Positions 22,805 to 34,437 of a stretch of DNA of 64,000 nucleotides are shown in pieces. Below the pieces are notes generated by a model, which was given only the letters and a program-made list of their open reading frames with translations, did not search any database and was not told where the DNA came from. Source of the DNA: Erythrophleum ivorense (taxonomy: Eukaryota > Streptophyta > Magnoliopsida > Fabales > Fabaceae); assembly GCA_026724425.1 (NCBI GenBank), contig JAIUCV010000009.1, positions 15,945,294 to 16,009,293 on the forward strand, given 5' to 3'. Position 1 is the stretch's first letter; each line of letters opens with the position of its first letter. Both the position numbers and the translations under genes were made by a program.

Positions 22805-25184
22805 AATTAATTATTAATTGTATATTTAACCATAATTATAATGATCAGGAGGAAGGGTTGTCACAAATAACATGATGTTAGGCCCTTTGTTTTAATGATG
22901 TGATGACTCCAAGAGGCTTAAAAGGAGTCAAGAATCATATTTGAAAATAAAGAATGAGGCCTAGAAATCATTTGAGGGGTGTTGCTTCATTAGGTGCCAA
23001 TATGGACCATAATGGAGGTTGTAGAGTAATCTAGGGTTTAAGCAAGTTGCATGGCCCTAGACATTGTTTCATGAACTTAATTGGCTCCCATAATTTGTGT
23101 CTAGGCCAAGAGACACTATTTCCACCAACTTGTGGGTGTGTGGCTAAAAGAGGAGGCTTGAGAGCTAAGGAAAAAGTGTGTGCTTGTATACAAGGTAGCT
23201 CTCTCCACCTTCTCTCATGCATGGATGTGTGTCTAGCTTGTTTTAGAATGTATGTATGTGTATTTTCAAGCTTTGAAAAGTATGCTAGCATGCCTTTATA
23301 TGCCATGATACTTGATGCTATGTTAGGTTTTCAAATGATTACATGATGTTTGTGTGAGTTTGCTTAAGTGTGGAAAGGCCAAGAACTCTTCCCTTTGGTG
23401 AGGATGAGCCAAGAACCCTTGAGCTTGATTGAGACAAAGTAAAAAGTCTCTCAAAAGCAAAGTGGGCTCCCAAGAGTATAGTTGAGTCCAAAGTGCTTAA
23501 ACAATGGGTGAGACAAGTCCAAAATCCATGAGGAGAAGTGTGAGGCCAATCCAAACACTTAGTGAGCTTTTAAATGTCTTGTATGATTGATTCACATGCC
23601 AAAGTTGCTTTTAAAATGCCTATGATTTCTACTTTCTGCATACATGCATTTGTGAAACTTGCTTGCACATATTATGTGTGATGGAATGGGAGATAAGCTA
23701 TTGAAATTCTTGAATCTCACTCCCTCCTCTTAAATGTCCTAACATGCTAGGTGGACCAAACAATTATGGTGAAGGGAGCCAACCACCATGAAGAGGGACA
23801 ATTGACAAGCTTATGCTTATTTTGTCTATTTTGGAACCATGATAATGGTCTAAGATGTATATGATATTGTATATGTATTATGAACCTTGAGATAGATGTA
23901 AACATACTATTATGTAATGTTTAGATGTATGGAAATGATATATGATCATTAACACATGTTTTGAGTATGAAATGCCATGGTATGAGAATGTAAAGTTTGA
24001 TGAATATGTGTATAAATGTGGGTTGAATGGCCAAAATGAGATGCATGAGGTTTGGGACCATTTGGGCAGCTCAAAGAAGTCTTAAATATGTTTTTAAACT
24101 TCCCTAAAAGGTGCCAAGACCAAGGGAAATCCATTTGGCAATTTTGGTACCCAATATGGAGCCAAAATTGACCATAATGGAACCCTATGCCGTGTTTTGG
24201 TCAAATGAGTTAGTCTTGTCCTGAAACTTGGCATGCAATTAGGTCTCATTAAGAGATTTTTAGGAAGCTAAATATCATAATTTTTGGAGACCTAGAGAAT
24301 ATTTGATGAATTTTCAAAGTTGGGATTTTTCATGGATTGTGGTATGGGTACTGTTCATACTGGTAGTTTTGAATTCTGTGTCACCCGATGGCCAAATGGT
24401 GTCCAATGCTTATAAAATTTTACATGCATAAACTAGAGGTCATAATATTTCAGTGGCCACCAAGATCACCTCATTTGGAGGTCTGAGCAATGAGTTATGC
24501 ATGTTTGAAGTTAACTGTCAGCATCAGTAGCTCCCCATGAGTCCGGTTACTGTTCCATAGGGTCCAGCTGACTAAACGTATCTGTTTCATTCTAGAATTA
24601 TTTTTAATATCAAGTTAACATTTTTGGCTTTCTAGAATGACTTAATTTGTATGATTTCTATTTTTATAGAATTAGTTATGAATTTCAGAAATTTGTATCA
24701 GTAAACTGAACAACAGTCCAAGCAGCCAGCGACTCTGTAGCTTTTTGGATGTCAAACATCCTGTGTGATGAATTTTATGACTGGGTGTATTCTTAGTGTG
24801 AAGTAGACATCCTAAGATTTCCATAATGACAAAGATTGCATGATTTTGAATTTTCTGGATTTAGTTATGATTTTCCAAAGTTGGGTCAAAAAATGGAGCA
24901 AATCTGACTGAAAATGTGCTTGTTTATTTTGAGCTCCATTTCGGTTTCCATGGGTTGTAGGCATGTTTTTGTGATACAAATGAGTTGCAATAATGAAATT
25001 AAATATGAGGAAGTATAGTATGAGCTCACACAGTCCACGTGACACCAAATTAAATTTTTTTGACATAGCGCAACGCGAAAAAAGTTTATTATCTTCATCC
25101 CCTTTTCATATGATCTTGTGGGATTGATAATACAAAGCTTATAAATGGTATCAAATGAGCTAGAAATTATGGTGTTATAGTTTC

Positions 25185-27860
25185 CATACTTTTTAAGGTA
25201 AAATCGGTTTGTTTACAAGCCAATCGAAGCTATAGGGGTCCAATTTTAGTTATTTCTTTTTCTTTATTCATATTTACCATAATCAAACTTGTTTGGATCC
25301 ATTTTATCATGAATTTCAAGTGGGACACCTTAGGAGTCTTTTGAACCTGAAATGAACATGAATGCCATAATTCTACACCAATTTTGAAAATTCATATTTC
25401 GAGCTACAAAACTCTTATTTGCATAAATTAGATGTCTATGAAAAGCCGAAGATGTGAACTATATGTTGTAAAAATTTTAAAAGCAAATGAATCCATTTGG
25501 CCTCCCAAAAGCTACGAAGAATAGAATTTGTCTAGGATTTGTTGCATTAGCTTAATATAACCAAACCCAAAATTTTAAAAATGCATAACTTTAGTTACAC
25601 AACTTTGATTTACACAAGCTACGTAAAGCTTATAATGTGAAATTTATGCCTTTAAAATTTCATCAGCAATAAAGTTCATTTGGCCCCTAAAGACATAAAA
25701 AACTAGAGCCATGCAAAAGGAACAGTACTAGGGACCAATTTGTAAAATCTACTAAACTTTGAAAATTTGTGAAAAGAGCTTAAAAAGTTTTGATTCTTAG
25801 CTTGTTAGAAAAATCTATTAAGGTTCTAATTGCATGCCAAATTTTGGATTAAAACTAGATCATTTAGGCCACTTTTAATATAGATGTAGTTTAGGTCTCT
25901 TTTAAGACTAAATTTGGGATCAAAATGGACCAATTGGTGTCGAATTGGATTTCTTCCACTTTGAGCAAATTTTGTACATCCTGAATGTTATTTCCAACCA
26001 TTTCATTACATACAAAGTGGCTTGGATCAAAATTTAGCTCCTTTGCATCCAAGTATACATGCATACATCATGGTACCATATATGCAAGACTACACAAAAT
26101 GATCACATTTCATTACAACCATCATATTACAAAGTACTTTAGCTTATACGTATGGTTTCATTATAAACATGGATTTTATATTTCACTTTACATCATAGGC
26201 CATTAATAATAATAAAATAGTGTCATACTAATACATACATAAAAGTTTACTACACATAATGTCTCTAATACATCAATTCTCATATTATGCCCTTCCAACA
26301 TCCTTATCTTTACTTGATGACCTTAAAATGGTTAGTGAGAGCATGTGGATGAGACTTTAGGAAGAATCTTATTAGTCAATCTCAACTAATTCATGCACAT
26401 ATAAATACAATGAGAAAATGCATTGCATGTGGTGCAAAGATGCTATGCATGTGTTTCATGTAAGCCAAATGCATTATATAATATAAAAACTCATCTATTC
26501 TCAAGCCATGGCATCATCATAAACTAGCTCGAATTAACTAATTTCAACCCGAGGCCAAGGAAGAGCTCTTGCACTTAATTCCACGCCTTAAGGAGTTAGG
26601 AGCTATCACATAAATTTTTCATACACATGTAACTCATTTGGAAAACATAGTAAAAAATTTCTCATAGAAGTATCAAGAAACAATATACACAAGCATTTAA
26701 ACTAATTCAAGCATTCAAATGCATACAAGAAAGAGAGATGAAGCTACCTTAGAACTTGTAGAGTTTCAATTGCCATTAACCTACTTGGTCTTAGCTTTTC
26801 CTTTGACTTTTTTTCACTTGATACCCACACTTAGGGGAGTTTGAGCTAGATGGGCTTACACATGGCAATTACAAGGTAAATCAATCCTTTAGGATTCATT
26901 CTAAGCTTCATCACTAACACTTAATCACTTAAAGTCTAACATGTATCTTAAGGCTAGTTTAGGCCCATTAAGAGGCAATCCTTGGTTTTTTCTTTCTAAA
27001 CCCTAAACTCTTACTTGTTACAAGTCTTATAGCTCTAAGGAAACTAATTTGAATCATCATATACATGATTAAGGAGGTCTAAAGCCATCTTATTTCTTTA
27101 ACCCAATTTAGGCCTTAAATATCCAACTTTCAATCTAGGGCTTCTAAATTTAATCTAATGATTTTGTAATTATTTATTCATCATATCTAAGTTTCTAAAT
27201 TAATTAGAATTCAAAAAAAAAAAATACTCCCTAGGTGCATCATCCTTATGTTGGCCAAATCATCACCCTTAAGGAGGCTACATGGAGTTTTATTGCTTCC
27301 TTTTTGGATATTAATGCATATTCATATTCCTTAATCTCTCTTTAGTCTAATTATACTTTCATATGACTTAAACTAGGCTTCTATAGTTTTATATCTCCTT
27401 AGGTCCAATTAAAACCCTAATTTCCCTATCTTGAATTCTAAAGCTTTTCAATTGGTTCCAATGGTATAATCTAATTCCTTATGCCTCAAGACCCTTAGTT
27501 CAATCATATTTCAGCCAAAAACTAATTTCCTTTAAGGCCTCCATAATTAGGCCGAACGAAGAAGGAGAGAAAACTCGAGGAAGAAGCATGGTTTCCATGT
27601 GATAGTATACCTTGTTTGAAAGCTCTTCCCATGGAGATTCTTATGGCATGGTTGGCTGTTTCAAAGCTTCACTTTTCTTCATAGGGTTAGCCACCAAAAT
27701 CACTCTTTTAGAAAGGTAAGGCCACCATTACAAAGAGAAAAAAGGGAAGAACAATGTTCTTAACTAGGAGAGCATGAAATTTGGCACATAAACTTACCCT
27801 TTTTGGCCTTCTTTTTCTTATCTCTCCTCCCCTTTTTGGATGCCATATGTGTGCTGGTTC
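25185..27860 (-). mobile_element. C2, distal part: diverged B-like LTR (family C)
   Basis: In minus orientation the order is: 'aattcatatttcgagctac' and similar modules (25380-25700); 'aaaatggttagtgagagcatgtg' (about 26325-26348); 'aggccaaggaagagctcttgc' (26555); GAAGCTACCTTAGAACTTG (26741-26759, the AAG|GTA site region); and a leader-like part with GGAGAGAAAACTCGAGG (27561-27577). It parallels C1 point for point. The element is interrupted at 27861 by B3 and resumes at 31343. The 70-odd codon frames inside it (for example 25985-26206) are shadows. Confidence 0.6.
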
Positions 27861-30800
27861 TGTAACACCATATTTATCTATGCTTTTCTTATTCATATCT
27901 TAACTTCCTTCCCTTGGCATAGCAAATTTTTAAAGAAAAACACATTTAAAATAATGGAATATTTTGCATTGCATAACACTTAAATTTTTTTTTTTCACAT
28001 TCCGTGGACCACATTAACTGACCCATATCATTCTCCAATTAAAATACATTCATACGACTCAAAACCATCTTAAAATGTCACAAGAATCCTGATTTTGGAT
28101 CATACATACACAAAACCACACAATCAGCCTCGGGTTCAGCTGCCAGATTTCTGGTGCCAATTTTGAAAATTCATAACTAATTCTAAAAAAATTAAAATCA
28201 AGCACACTATACCATTCTAGAAAGCTATAGATGTTAAATTTAGTCTAAAAATAAGTCCAGATTAAAATAGAAGCATTTAGCCACTGGAAATCAATGGAAC
28301 AGTATCAAAGGTACTACAACATTACTAATACTAACTCCAAACTTCAAAAACTCATATCTCTCTGCTTAGACCACCAAATGAGGTGATCTTGATGGCCTTA
28401 GAAAGTTTATTATATCTACTTTATGCTTGTAAAATTTCTTAAGTATTGGATACCATTTGGCTCTCAAATAACAAAGGAGAATAAATTGACCATATGAACA
28501 GTAACCATATCAATTTAGTGACTTTTTGGCAAATTTAAAAATTCATAATTAATTCTCTAGAGCTCCAAATAATCTAGCCTTTAGCTTTCCAAAAATCTCT
28601 AGATGAGATCTATATTCATGCTAAATTTGATGGGCAAATTCGTCCATTTTGGTCAATTTGTGATATAGGGTTGCAAAATAGCATTTTTATGTCTCTTTAA
28701 GGGTAAAACATGGTTCAATTTAGCTTCTAGCTTTTCTAGGGTCACTTGAGCATGTGTGAAAGGATAAAATAGCCTACTAAACATGTCTCAAGGGTCCAAA
28801 AACCTAGACCTCACAAATTCATTCTCCCACTTGATGTATACATAAGGAACATACATGCATCATCTTGCATTTCCATGTAAAAAAACATACACTATCATTC
28901 ATATGGGTTCAATTCTCATACATACATTATATATCCATACTTTTACAAGTGTTCAAGGGCTCATACATCATATACATCATAGGAGTATATCATCTGACAA
29001 TGTTATGGTTACAAAATAAACAAATAACAACTTCTTTATCAATCTTTTTGCTCTCAAGTGTGGTGGCTCCCATTTCTTGGCTCACTTAGTCCACTTAAAC
29101 ATGTTAGGCAATGGGGAGGGAAGAGTGAGATTCTAGGAATTCCAATAGCCCTTTTCCTTTTCAAACATACATAAAGGATACAATTTCAAGTCTAAAAATG
29201 CATGCATGGCTATCTTGAAATTCATAAACATACATAGAACATCTCCTTCATTCAAGAAGTCACATACAACATACATAGGCTTGCCAAGACAATGGTTTAG
29301 CCTCACCCATTCTCTTTAGGGCTTTTAAACTTGCCTTACCCATTTCCCAAGGGACTTTTGACTAAGCCTCACTCTTTTAGAGACTTTTGGCTTTATCTCA
29401 CCTATTCATAGGAACTTTTGGCTCATCCTCACCCTAGCTAAGGGACTTTTAGCTTCACCAAACTCATGCAAGCCAAAACATGTTCATAAGACATCTTTCA
29501 AGCACATAAACAAAGTATCATGGTACCATGGCATGTACATGTATAGTAGAAACATTTTTCATAGCTTAAACATATACGCACACATTCAAAGACAAGAAAA
29601 TACCCAAACATGCATGAGAGAAAGGAGAGAAAGCTACCTTGTATGCAAGAACACATTTTATCCTTTGGAATTCCTTCTTCTCCCTCGACTAAACACCTAT
29701 AAAGAGGTAGAGTTTGATTCCTTTGGCTTAAACACATCAAATGGGTTTTAATTACACTCTTGAAATAATATCTAATGTCACACACACTCTAGAAAGACTT
29801 TGGCACTCATATAGTTCATTTATGGTTCCATAAATCACCTAATGAAGCAACACCAAGAGTTCATGATCTTGGCTCTATTCTATCCTTCCATTTATGGTTC
29901 TTGACTCCATTTAAACACCTTAGAGCCATCACACAATCAATTTGAGGAGCCTAGCCATAGGTTACTTCCTTAAGTCACATTATGGAACCTACACCTCCAT
30001 CTTACTTTCTAGGCTTTCTAAAATTTTTTCAAGACTTTCTCTCATACTCTCCCATCATATATGATGCAAAACTAGGCTTAGAAGAAATTAAAATACTTCC
30101 TTGATCCTCCTTCTAGTTTAGGTCAAGGCATTGCCTCCTTAAGGAGTCCATGGAGTTTATTTTGTTTCTTTGATGGGAGATGCATGTGGAAGGCTTCCTT
30201 GGTGTCTTAAGAACTCATACAAAGTTTGAGACACCTTAAATTAAGGTTAGAAACCTTCCTACAAACCAAAGTGCAACTAAAACCCTAGGTTAGACATCTT
30301 GCAAAATGATGGTTCTTTCTTTGTTTTCTTTGCATATTCTTATTTTGCCACACTTTAATTTTTAAGATTCATTCTTGGTTTGGTTCAAAACTCATGCCCC
30401 CCTTGGCTATCATAGAAGTGGCCGAACCACACATCCATGGAGGCAAGAAGAAGCAAGCATGGAAACAAGATATTTGTCTTAGTTTTCTAGCTTTCTTTGG
30501 ATGCTCTTTTTTTTTTTTGCTTTGATCTCCCTCTCCAAATTCGAACTTCTCCCTTCTGGTTTGAGCTCAAAATAGAGCCAAATACTTCAATATAACTATG
30601 GGAAGAAGGGGGACAATATGTTTACTAAAGGGAAGACTAAGAAATTTCATGAATTTCATACCTTTTGCTTGGCTTTTTCTTCTCCCTTTTTCCCCTCTCT
30701 TGTGCGCCTCTCTCCCTTGGTCTTACTCTCTATTTTGGGTAGCAAGAAGGTCGATTAAGTGAGAAGAAGAGTGGGACGCATCACTTAAATAGGAAGGGAT

Positions 30801-31342
30801 TAAAAATTATTTCAAGAAAATTCCATATACGTCTTGTCTTTTTGGTATTTTCGTTTTAGATTTGTTTTAACTCCTTTTTGAGAACCGTCTTTTCCATCAT
30901 AAAATATAGATTCTAAATCTTATAAAATGCCTTTGGAATTACTCAATTTAGAGCTAAAACATTTTTGAATGAAAGGGTCAAAGTTTGGGTCAATTGTTAT
31001 TAGAAAACGTACACCGGAGGAGTTTCAACTGTTCTAGGGCTTCCTATAGTTTTAGAGTCTTTGAAAACCCCAGAGAGCTCAAATTTTCCATTTAAAAAGC
31101 CCTCCTATGAACATTCTAAAAATGGCCTAAAATTACGAAAATGCCATTCTATTTTGTAACTATTTTGTTAAATTCTGTCTGGTTATTTTGACTCTAGTTT
31201 CAAGGTATCTTTGTCCTTCTATTTTCATTATTTGATGTGTAGGTTATTATTCTAATTTCTATGAATCTTAACTCATCCATTTTGGGGGATTTGATTTTAA
31301 AACATATTTATTTTCGTTGTTTTTACGAACCCAGACATTACA
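27861..31342 (-). mobile_element. B3: complete family B solo LTR
   Basis: On the plus strand it starts TGTAACACCAT and ends CCCAGACATTACA, so in its own direction it reads TGTAATGTCTGGG...ATGGTGTTACA (type 1 head), 3,482 bp. Flanks are ggttc (27856-27860) and ggttt (31343-31347), a duplication with one mismatch. Internal order reversed: modules (28140-28700), AATCTC/GAATTCC block (29110-29160), minisatellite (29281-29465), AAG|GTA site read as GCTACCTTG (29633-29641), a second as TACCTTTTGC (30660). It is inserted in C2. There is no clear TATA box; 'cttaaatagg' (30784) is in the right place. Confidence 0.9.
29281..29465 (-). repeat. ~31-bp minisatellite in B3, clearest copy
   Basis: About five units, each with GACTTTTGGCT- or GACTTTTAGCT-like text followed by CTCACCC- or CTCACTC-like text, repeat every 30-32 bp (for example at 29345, 29376 and 29408). 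Units agree at perhaps two thirds of positions. No spacer-repeat structure of a CRISPR type is present. Confidence 0.75.
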
Positions 31343-31930
31343 GGTTTAGAGCTCAATAGGTTGGTTATGGAAGCTTGGAGGAGGTGGCGTGACTTATAAA
31401 GAAGGATGGGTTTTAAAATAATTTTCAAAATTTTCATTTTGCCATTCTACTTCTATGCCTCCATTTAGGTTTATTTTATCTCCTTTTTTAAAATCACATT
31501 TTCCATATGAAAATTTAGTCTCTAGTTTGTTAAAAAATTTACTATTAATTTTATGCTGTTCAAAACCATCCTAAATCATCTGGTTAAAATTTGAGCTAAT
31601 CGACACTTAAGACATACATTGGAATGGTTTTGGTCATTCTAAAGGTTCTTATAGTTTTTAAGGCTTTTGAGAACTCTGAAGAACTTAATTTTATCATTTA
31701 AAATTTTTTTCTTTGAGTTTTTAAAAAGTTACCTAAAATTACAAATTTACCACTACCTTTTCATTTAAACTATATAGCCATTTTGGTTTTGGTTTTGGTT
31801 TTGGTTTCGGTTTCGAGCTATCTTTCGTCTTATAACCTCATTTTTAGATACTTAGATTATTATTCAATCTTTATTTAACCTCATTAGTTCCAATTTGATT
31901 TTAGGAATTTGAAGACTTTAGGGTATCCAT
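31343..31930 (-). mobile_element. C2, proximal part (continues after B3)
   Basis: It resumes the C2 element: 'gtggcgtgacttataaagaagg' (a TATA-like site in plus-strand text near 31395), 'tttaaaatcacattttccat' (about 31480-31495), 'atcatttaaaatttttttc' and the phrase 'gaactctgaagaactt', which are diverged forms of the B proximal block in reverse. The head has no clear TGTAAT terminus, so the end near 31930 is approximate. Confidence 0.55.
31781..31815 (+). repeat. (TTTTGG)n hexanucleotide repeat
   Basis: Four near-perfect TTTTGG units are followed by two TTTCGG variants. It is a simple repeat within C2 and absent at the matching place in B copies. Confidence 0.85.
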
Positions 31931-32153
31931 GACTCATTGCTAGTTCAATTATGGCATTAGAGGGTTTAAGTCATCTTCCTAGAGTTTTGAAACTTCCATG
32001 GCTCATCTAAAATCTTAGGTGACCCTAACTTGAGTTCTATGACTTCCTATGTGATTTTCTTTGCATAATCTTACTCCTCATCCTCTTAAACCCTTGTTTT
32101 ACTCAAGTTTTCTTGAAGCTCATGCCTTATTCTCCCTTTTTCTCTAGGCAGAA
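31931..32153. other. B/C-like leader fragment left of B4
   Basis: Text such as 'ttctatgacttcctatgtg' and 'tttgcataatcttactcctc' resembles, in minus orientation, the leader part of B5 (36690-36730). It ends TAGGCAGAA directly before B4. It is probably another LTR scrap; no gene is seen. Confidence 0.35.
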
Positions 32154-32706
32154 TGTAATGTCTAGTTTTCGTAAAAATGACAAAAATGAATACATTTTCA
32201 AAGCAGGTCCTTTTGAAACGAATTGGTTAAGGTCTAAAAAATTTAGAATAATGATCCAAACATTAAGTAATGAATTTAGGAGACTAGAGCTACCTTAAAA
32301 CAGAGGCTAAAATAACTAGACGGAATTTAACAAAATAACTATGTAATGTAATGGCATTTTCATAATTTTGGATAAATTTTAGAATTCTTATAAGATTTCT
32401 TTTTAAATGAAAAATTTGAGTTCTTTGAGATTTTCAAAGGACCTAAAAATTATGGGAAGCCTTGGAACTGTTAAAACCCATGTGGTATACTTTTTGTAAC
32501 ATCAATTGACCTAAACTTTGACCCTTTCATTTGAGAAGGTTTTAACTCCAATTTATATGATTCCAAAGGTATTTTATAAGATTGAGGACCTAAATTTTAT
32601 GTTGGAAAAGACGGTTCTAAAAAAAGGAGCTAAAACAAACCAGAAACGAAAATGCCAAGTTGAAGGGACATAATTAGAATTTTTGAAAATAATTCTTAAA
32701 CCTACC

Positions 32707-32716
32707 TATATATATA
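32707..32716 (+). promoter_or_regulatory. TATA box of LTR B4
   Basis: CCTATATATATACCCC sits at the junction between the conserved proximal block and a C+T-rich then A+G-rich leader. The same arrangement occurs in B7, B8 and B10, which supports a real core promoter whose transcript starts shortly downstream. Confidence 0.6.
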
Positions 32717-34024
32717 CCCCACTGCCCACTCTTCTCCTCATTTAATCCATTTCATTTTTGCCCTAAACTAGAGAAAGAAGCAAGAGAGCACAAGGGAGGA
32801 GAGAAAGGGAGGAGAAAAAGTGAGTAAAAGGTATGATTTTTCATGGATTTTCTTTGTTTCTCTTTAGCAAATTCCTTTTCTTCCATCTTCCCATCTTTCC
32901 TATGGAATTATTGAAGTATTTGGGGCTGTTTTGAGGTTAGATCTAAGAGGGAATTTTTGAATTCAAGGAGAAGAAGCCAAGCAAAGTGAAGAATAACCAA
33001 AGGAAGCCAAGAATCCAAGGTATTTTGCTACTTGTATGCTTGATTCTTCTTGTTCCTTCTCTTGTGATTTTCATCCCATATAAGACCAGCCATAAGGAGT
33101 TAAATTTCTAGCCAAACCAAGAATGTATCTTAGGAAAATGAGGGAGAAGAACAAGAATATGCAAAGGAAACAATCAAATAACCATTTGATTTCAAGATAG
33201 CAAAGTTAGGGTTTCACCAAAATTCTGTTTTGATGCAAGAGTTCTTAGGCTAAAATGAATGTTTATATGAGCTCTAGAGATCCCTAAGAAGCTTCTCATA
33301 TGCATCTTCCATCAAGAAAACAAAACAAACTCACTTGGTGCTCTCTTGGTGCATGGCTTCAGCCTATGCTAGAAGAAGTACCAAAGGGTAGTTTTAATTT
33401 GTTCCAAGCTTGATTTTGAGTCATATATGATGGGAGAGGATGAGAGAAAGACTTAGAAAAGTTTTAGAATTCATGGATAGTGAGATGGTATCATAGGTTC
33501 CATATTATGGCTTAAAGAAACAACACCTAGCTAAGGTCCTTAAATTAATTGTGTGATGGTTTCAAGAAGTTTAAAAGGAGTCAAGAATCATAAATGAATG
33601 GAGAGAATGGAGCCAAGATTATGTTTTTCTAAGGTTGCTTCATTATGTGCATTATTGAACTATAAACGAGCCATAAGAACTAACTAGTTTTTACAATGAA
33701 TATGTAACCTTAGAAATTATTCCAAGAATGTAATTGGTTTCCATATTATCTGTCTAGGCCAAAGGAACCAAGTTCCTCCTTTTTGTGAGTGTGTGGCCGA
33801 GGGAGAGGAATTAAGTCCAAGGAAGAAAGTGTACATTTCTGATAAAGGTAGCTCTCTCTTCTTTCTCTCAGGTATGAGTGGATGTTTATCTTGTCTTTGA
33901 ATATGTGTATGTATGTTTTGAGCCATGATATATGTTTTAACATGTATTTATATGCCATGGTACCATGATGTTATGTTATGCATTAAAATGATGCTTTGTG
34001 AACTTGCTTTAGTTTGCTTGAGTG

Positions 34025-34195
34025 TGGTGAAGCCAAAAGCCCTCTAACAATGGTGAGGACGAGCCAAGAACCCCTAATAATGGATGAGACAAAGCCAAGA
34101 GCTCTTAAAGAGTGAGACTTAGTCAAGAACCCTTTAAAAAATGGGTGAGGCAAGTCTAAAATCTCTAAAGAGAATGGGTGAAGCTAAACTACTTA
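34025..34195 (+). repeat. ~31-bp minisatellite in B4
   Basis: Units begin TGGTGAGGACGAGCC, TGGATGAGACAAAGCC, AGTGAGACTTAGTC and TGGGTGAGGCAAGTC, each followed by 'aagaacccc', 'aagagctct', 'aagaaccct' or 'taaaatctc'. Spacing is 30-32 bp, the same design as in B3. Confidence 0.75.
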
Positions 34196-34437
34196 CTTGG
34201 CAAACCTATGTATGTTTTGTATGACTTCTTGAATGCTAAAGATGTTCCATGAATGATTATGAAAGCTATGTTGTCCATGCATGCATTTTTAGACTTGAAT
34301 TTGCATTTTTTATGTATGGTTAAAGGGGATAAGAGCTATTGGAATTCCTAGAATCTCATCCCTTCCTCCTCATATGTCTAACACGTCTAGGTGGACTAAG
34401 TAAGCTAAGAAATGGAAGTCATGAAGCATCAAGTGGA

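Larger units (their letters stand above)
20106..22865 (+). mobile_element. A2: complete family A solo LTR nested in B2
   Basis: It runs from TGTAACACCCCATAATTAAT to GTTGTCACA (2,760 bp). Flanks are agtaa (20101-20105) and aataa (22866-22870), a 5-bp duplication with one mismatch. Removing it restores B2 text 'cctaaagaag-aacatgatg', which is also seen uninterrupted in B8 at about 48294-48312. The middle (20300-20600) carries many short 'gcccaa' phrases and ACCCTAA-type text; 21180-21310 holds ATCGAGCACCGGGTTATG. The 3' part is unlike the rest: a G+C-rich modular block (22126-22545), then an A+T-rich end with a perfect inverted repeat (22741-22804). No coding sequence. It is the reference for the A1 fragment at the left edge. 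Confidence 0.9.
18574..25179 (+). mobile_element. B2: complete family B solo LTR, interrupted by A2
   Basis: The left terminus TGTAATGTCCAGTTTTTGTT (type 1 head) is at 18574 and the right terminus GGTGTTATA (one change from GGTGTTACA) is at 25179. The 5-bp flanks are identical, gtttc at 18569-18573 and gtttc at 25180-25184, so this is one insertion into family C sequence. After removing A2 (20106-22865 plus its duplicated 5 bp) the LTR is about 3.84 kb. All three AAG|GTA sites are intact (GT at 19234, 19424 and 23195). The minisatellite lies at about 23375-23555, GAGATAAGCTATTGAAATTC at 23690, the 185-bp modules at about 24297-24900, and CCACGTGAC and GCGCAACGCG (25068-25077) near the end. 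No internal region or second LTR exists, so it is read as a solo LTR left by LTR-LTR recombination. Confidence 0.93.
32154..34437 (+). mobile_element. B4: family B LTR, 3' part missing
   Basis: It starts with the type 1 head TGTAATGTCTAGTTTTCG. The proximal block ends in a TATA box (32707-32716), followed by a purine-rich leader and AAG|GTA sites with GT at 32831, 33020 and 33847, all three present. The minisatellite follows (about 34025-34195), then GGGATAAGAGCTATTGGAATTC (about 34326-34347). Copy B4 stops inside the next segment near 34437, where text switches to family B sequence on the other strand (B5). The left 5-bp flank is cagaa; no matching flank is found at 34438 or at the end of B5. 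Confidence 0.88.

Noticed and set aside
23031..23554. Several 60-100 codon frames at matching places in different B copies (also 29498-29785, 33717-33958, 48507-49038)
   Set aside because: They recur because the LTR recurs. Their lengths, starts and frames differ between copies and both strands are open, so they are shadows of repeat sequence.
29281..29465. A CRISPR-like array of short repeats
   Set aside because: Units are contiguous, degenerate and of about 31 bp with no unique spacers, and the setting is a plant LTR. It is a minisatellite.
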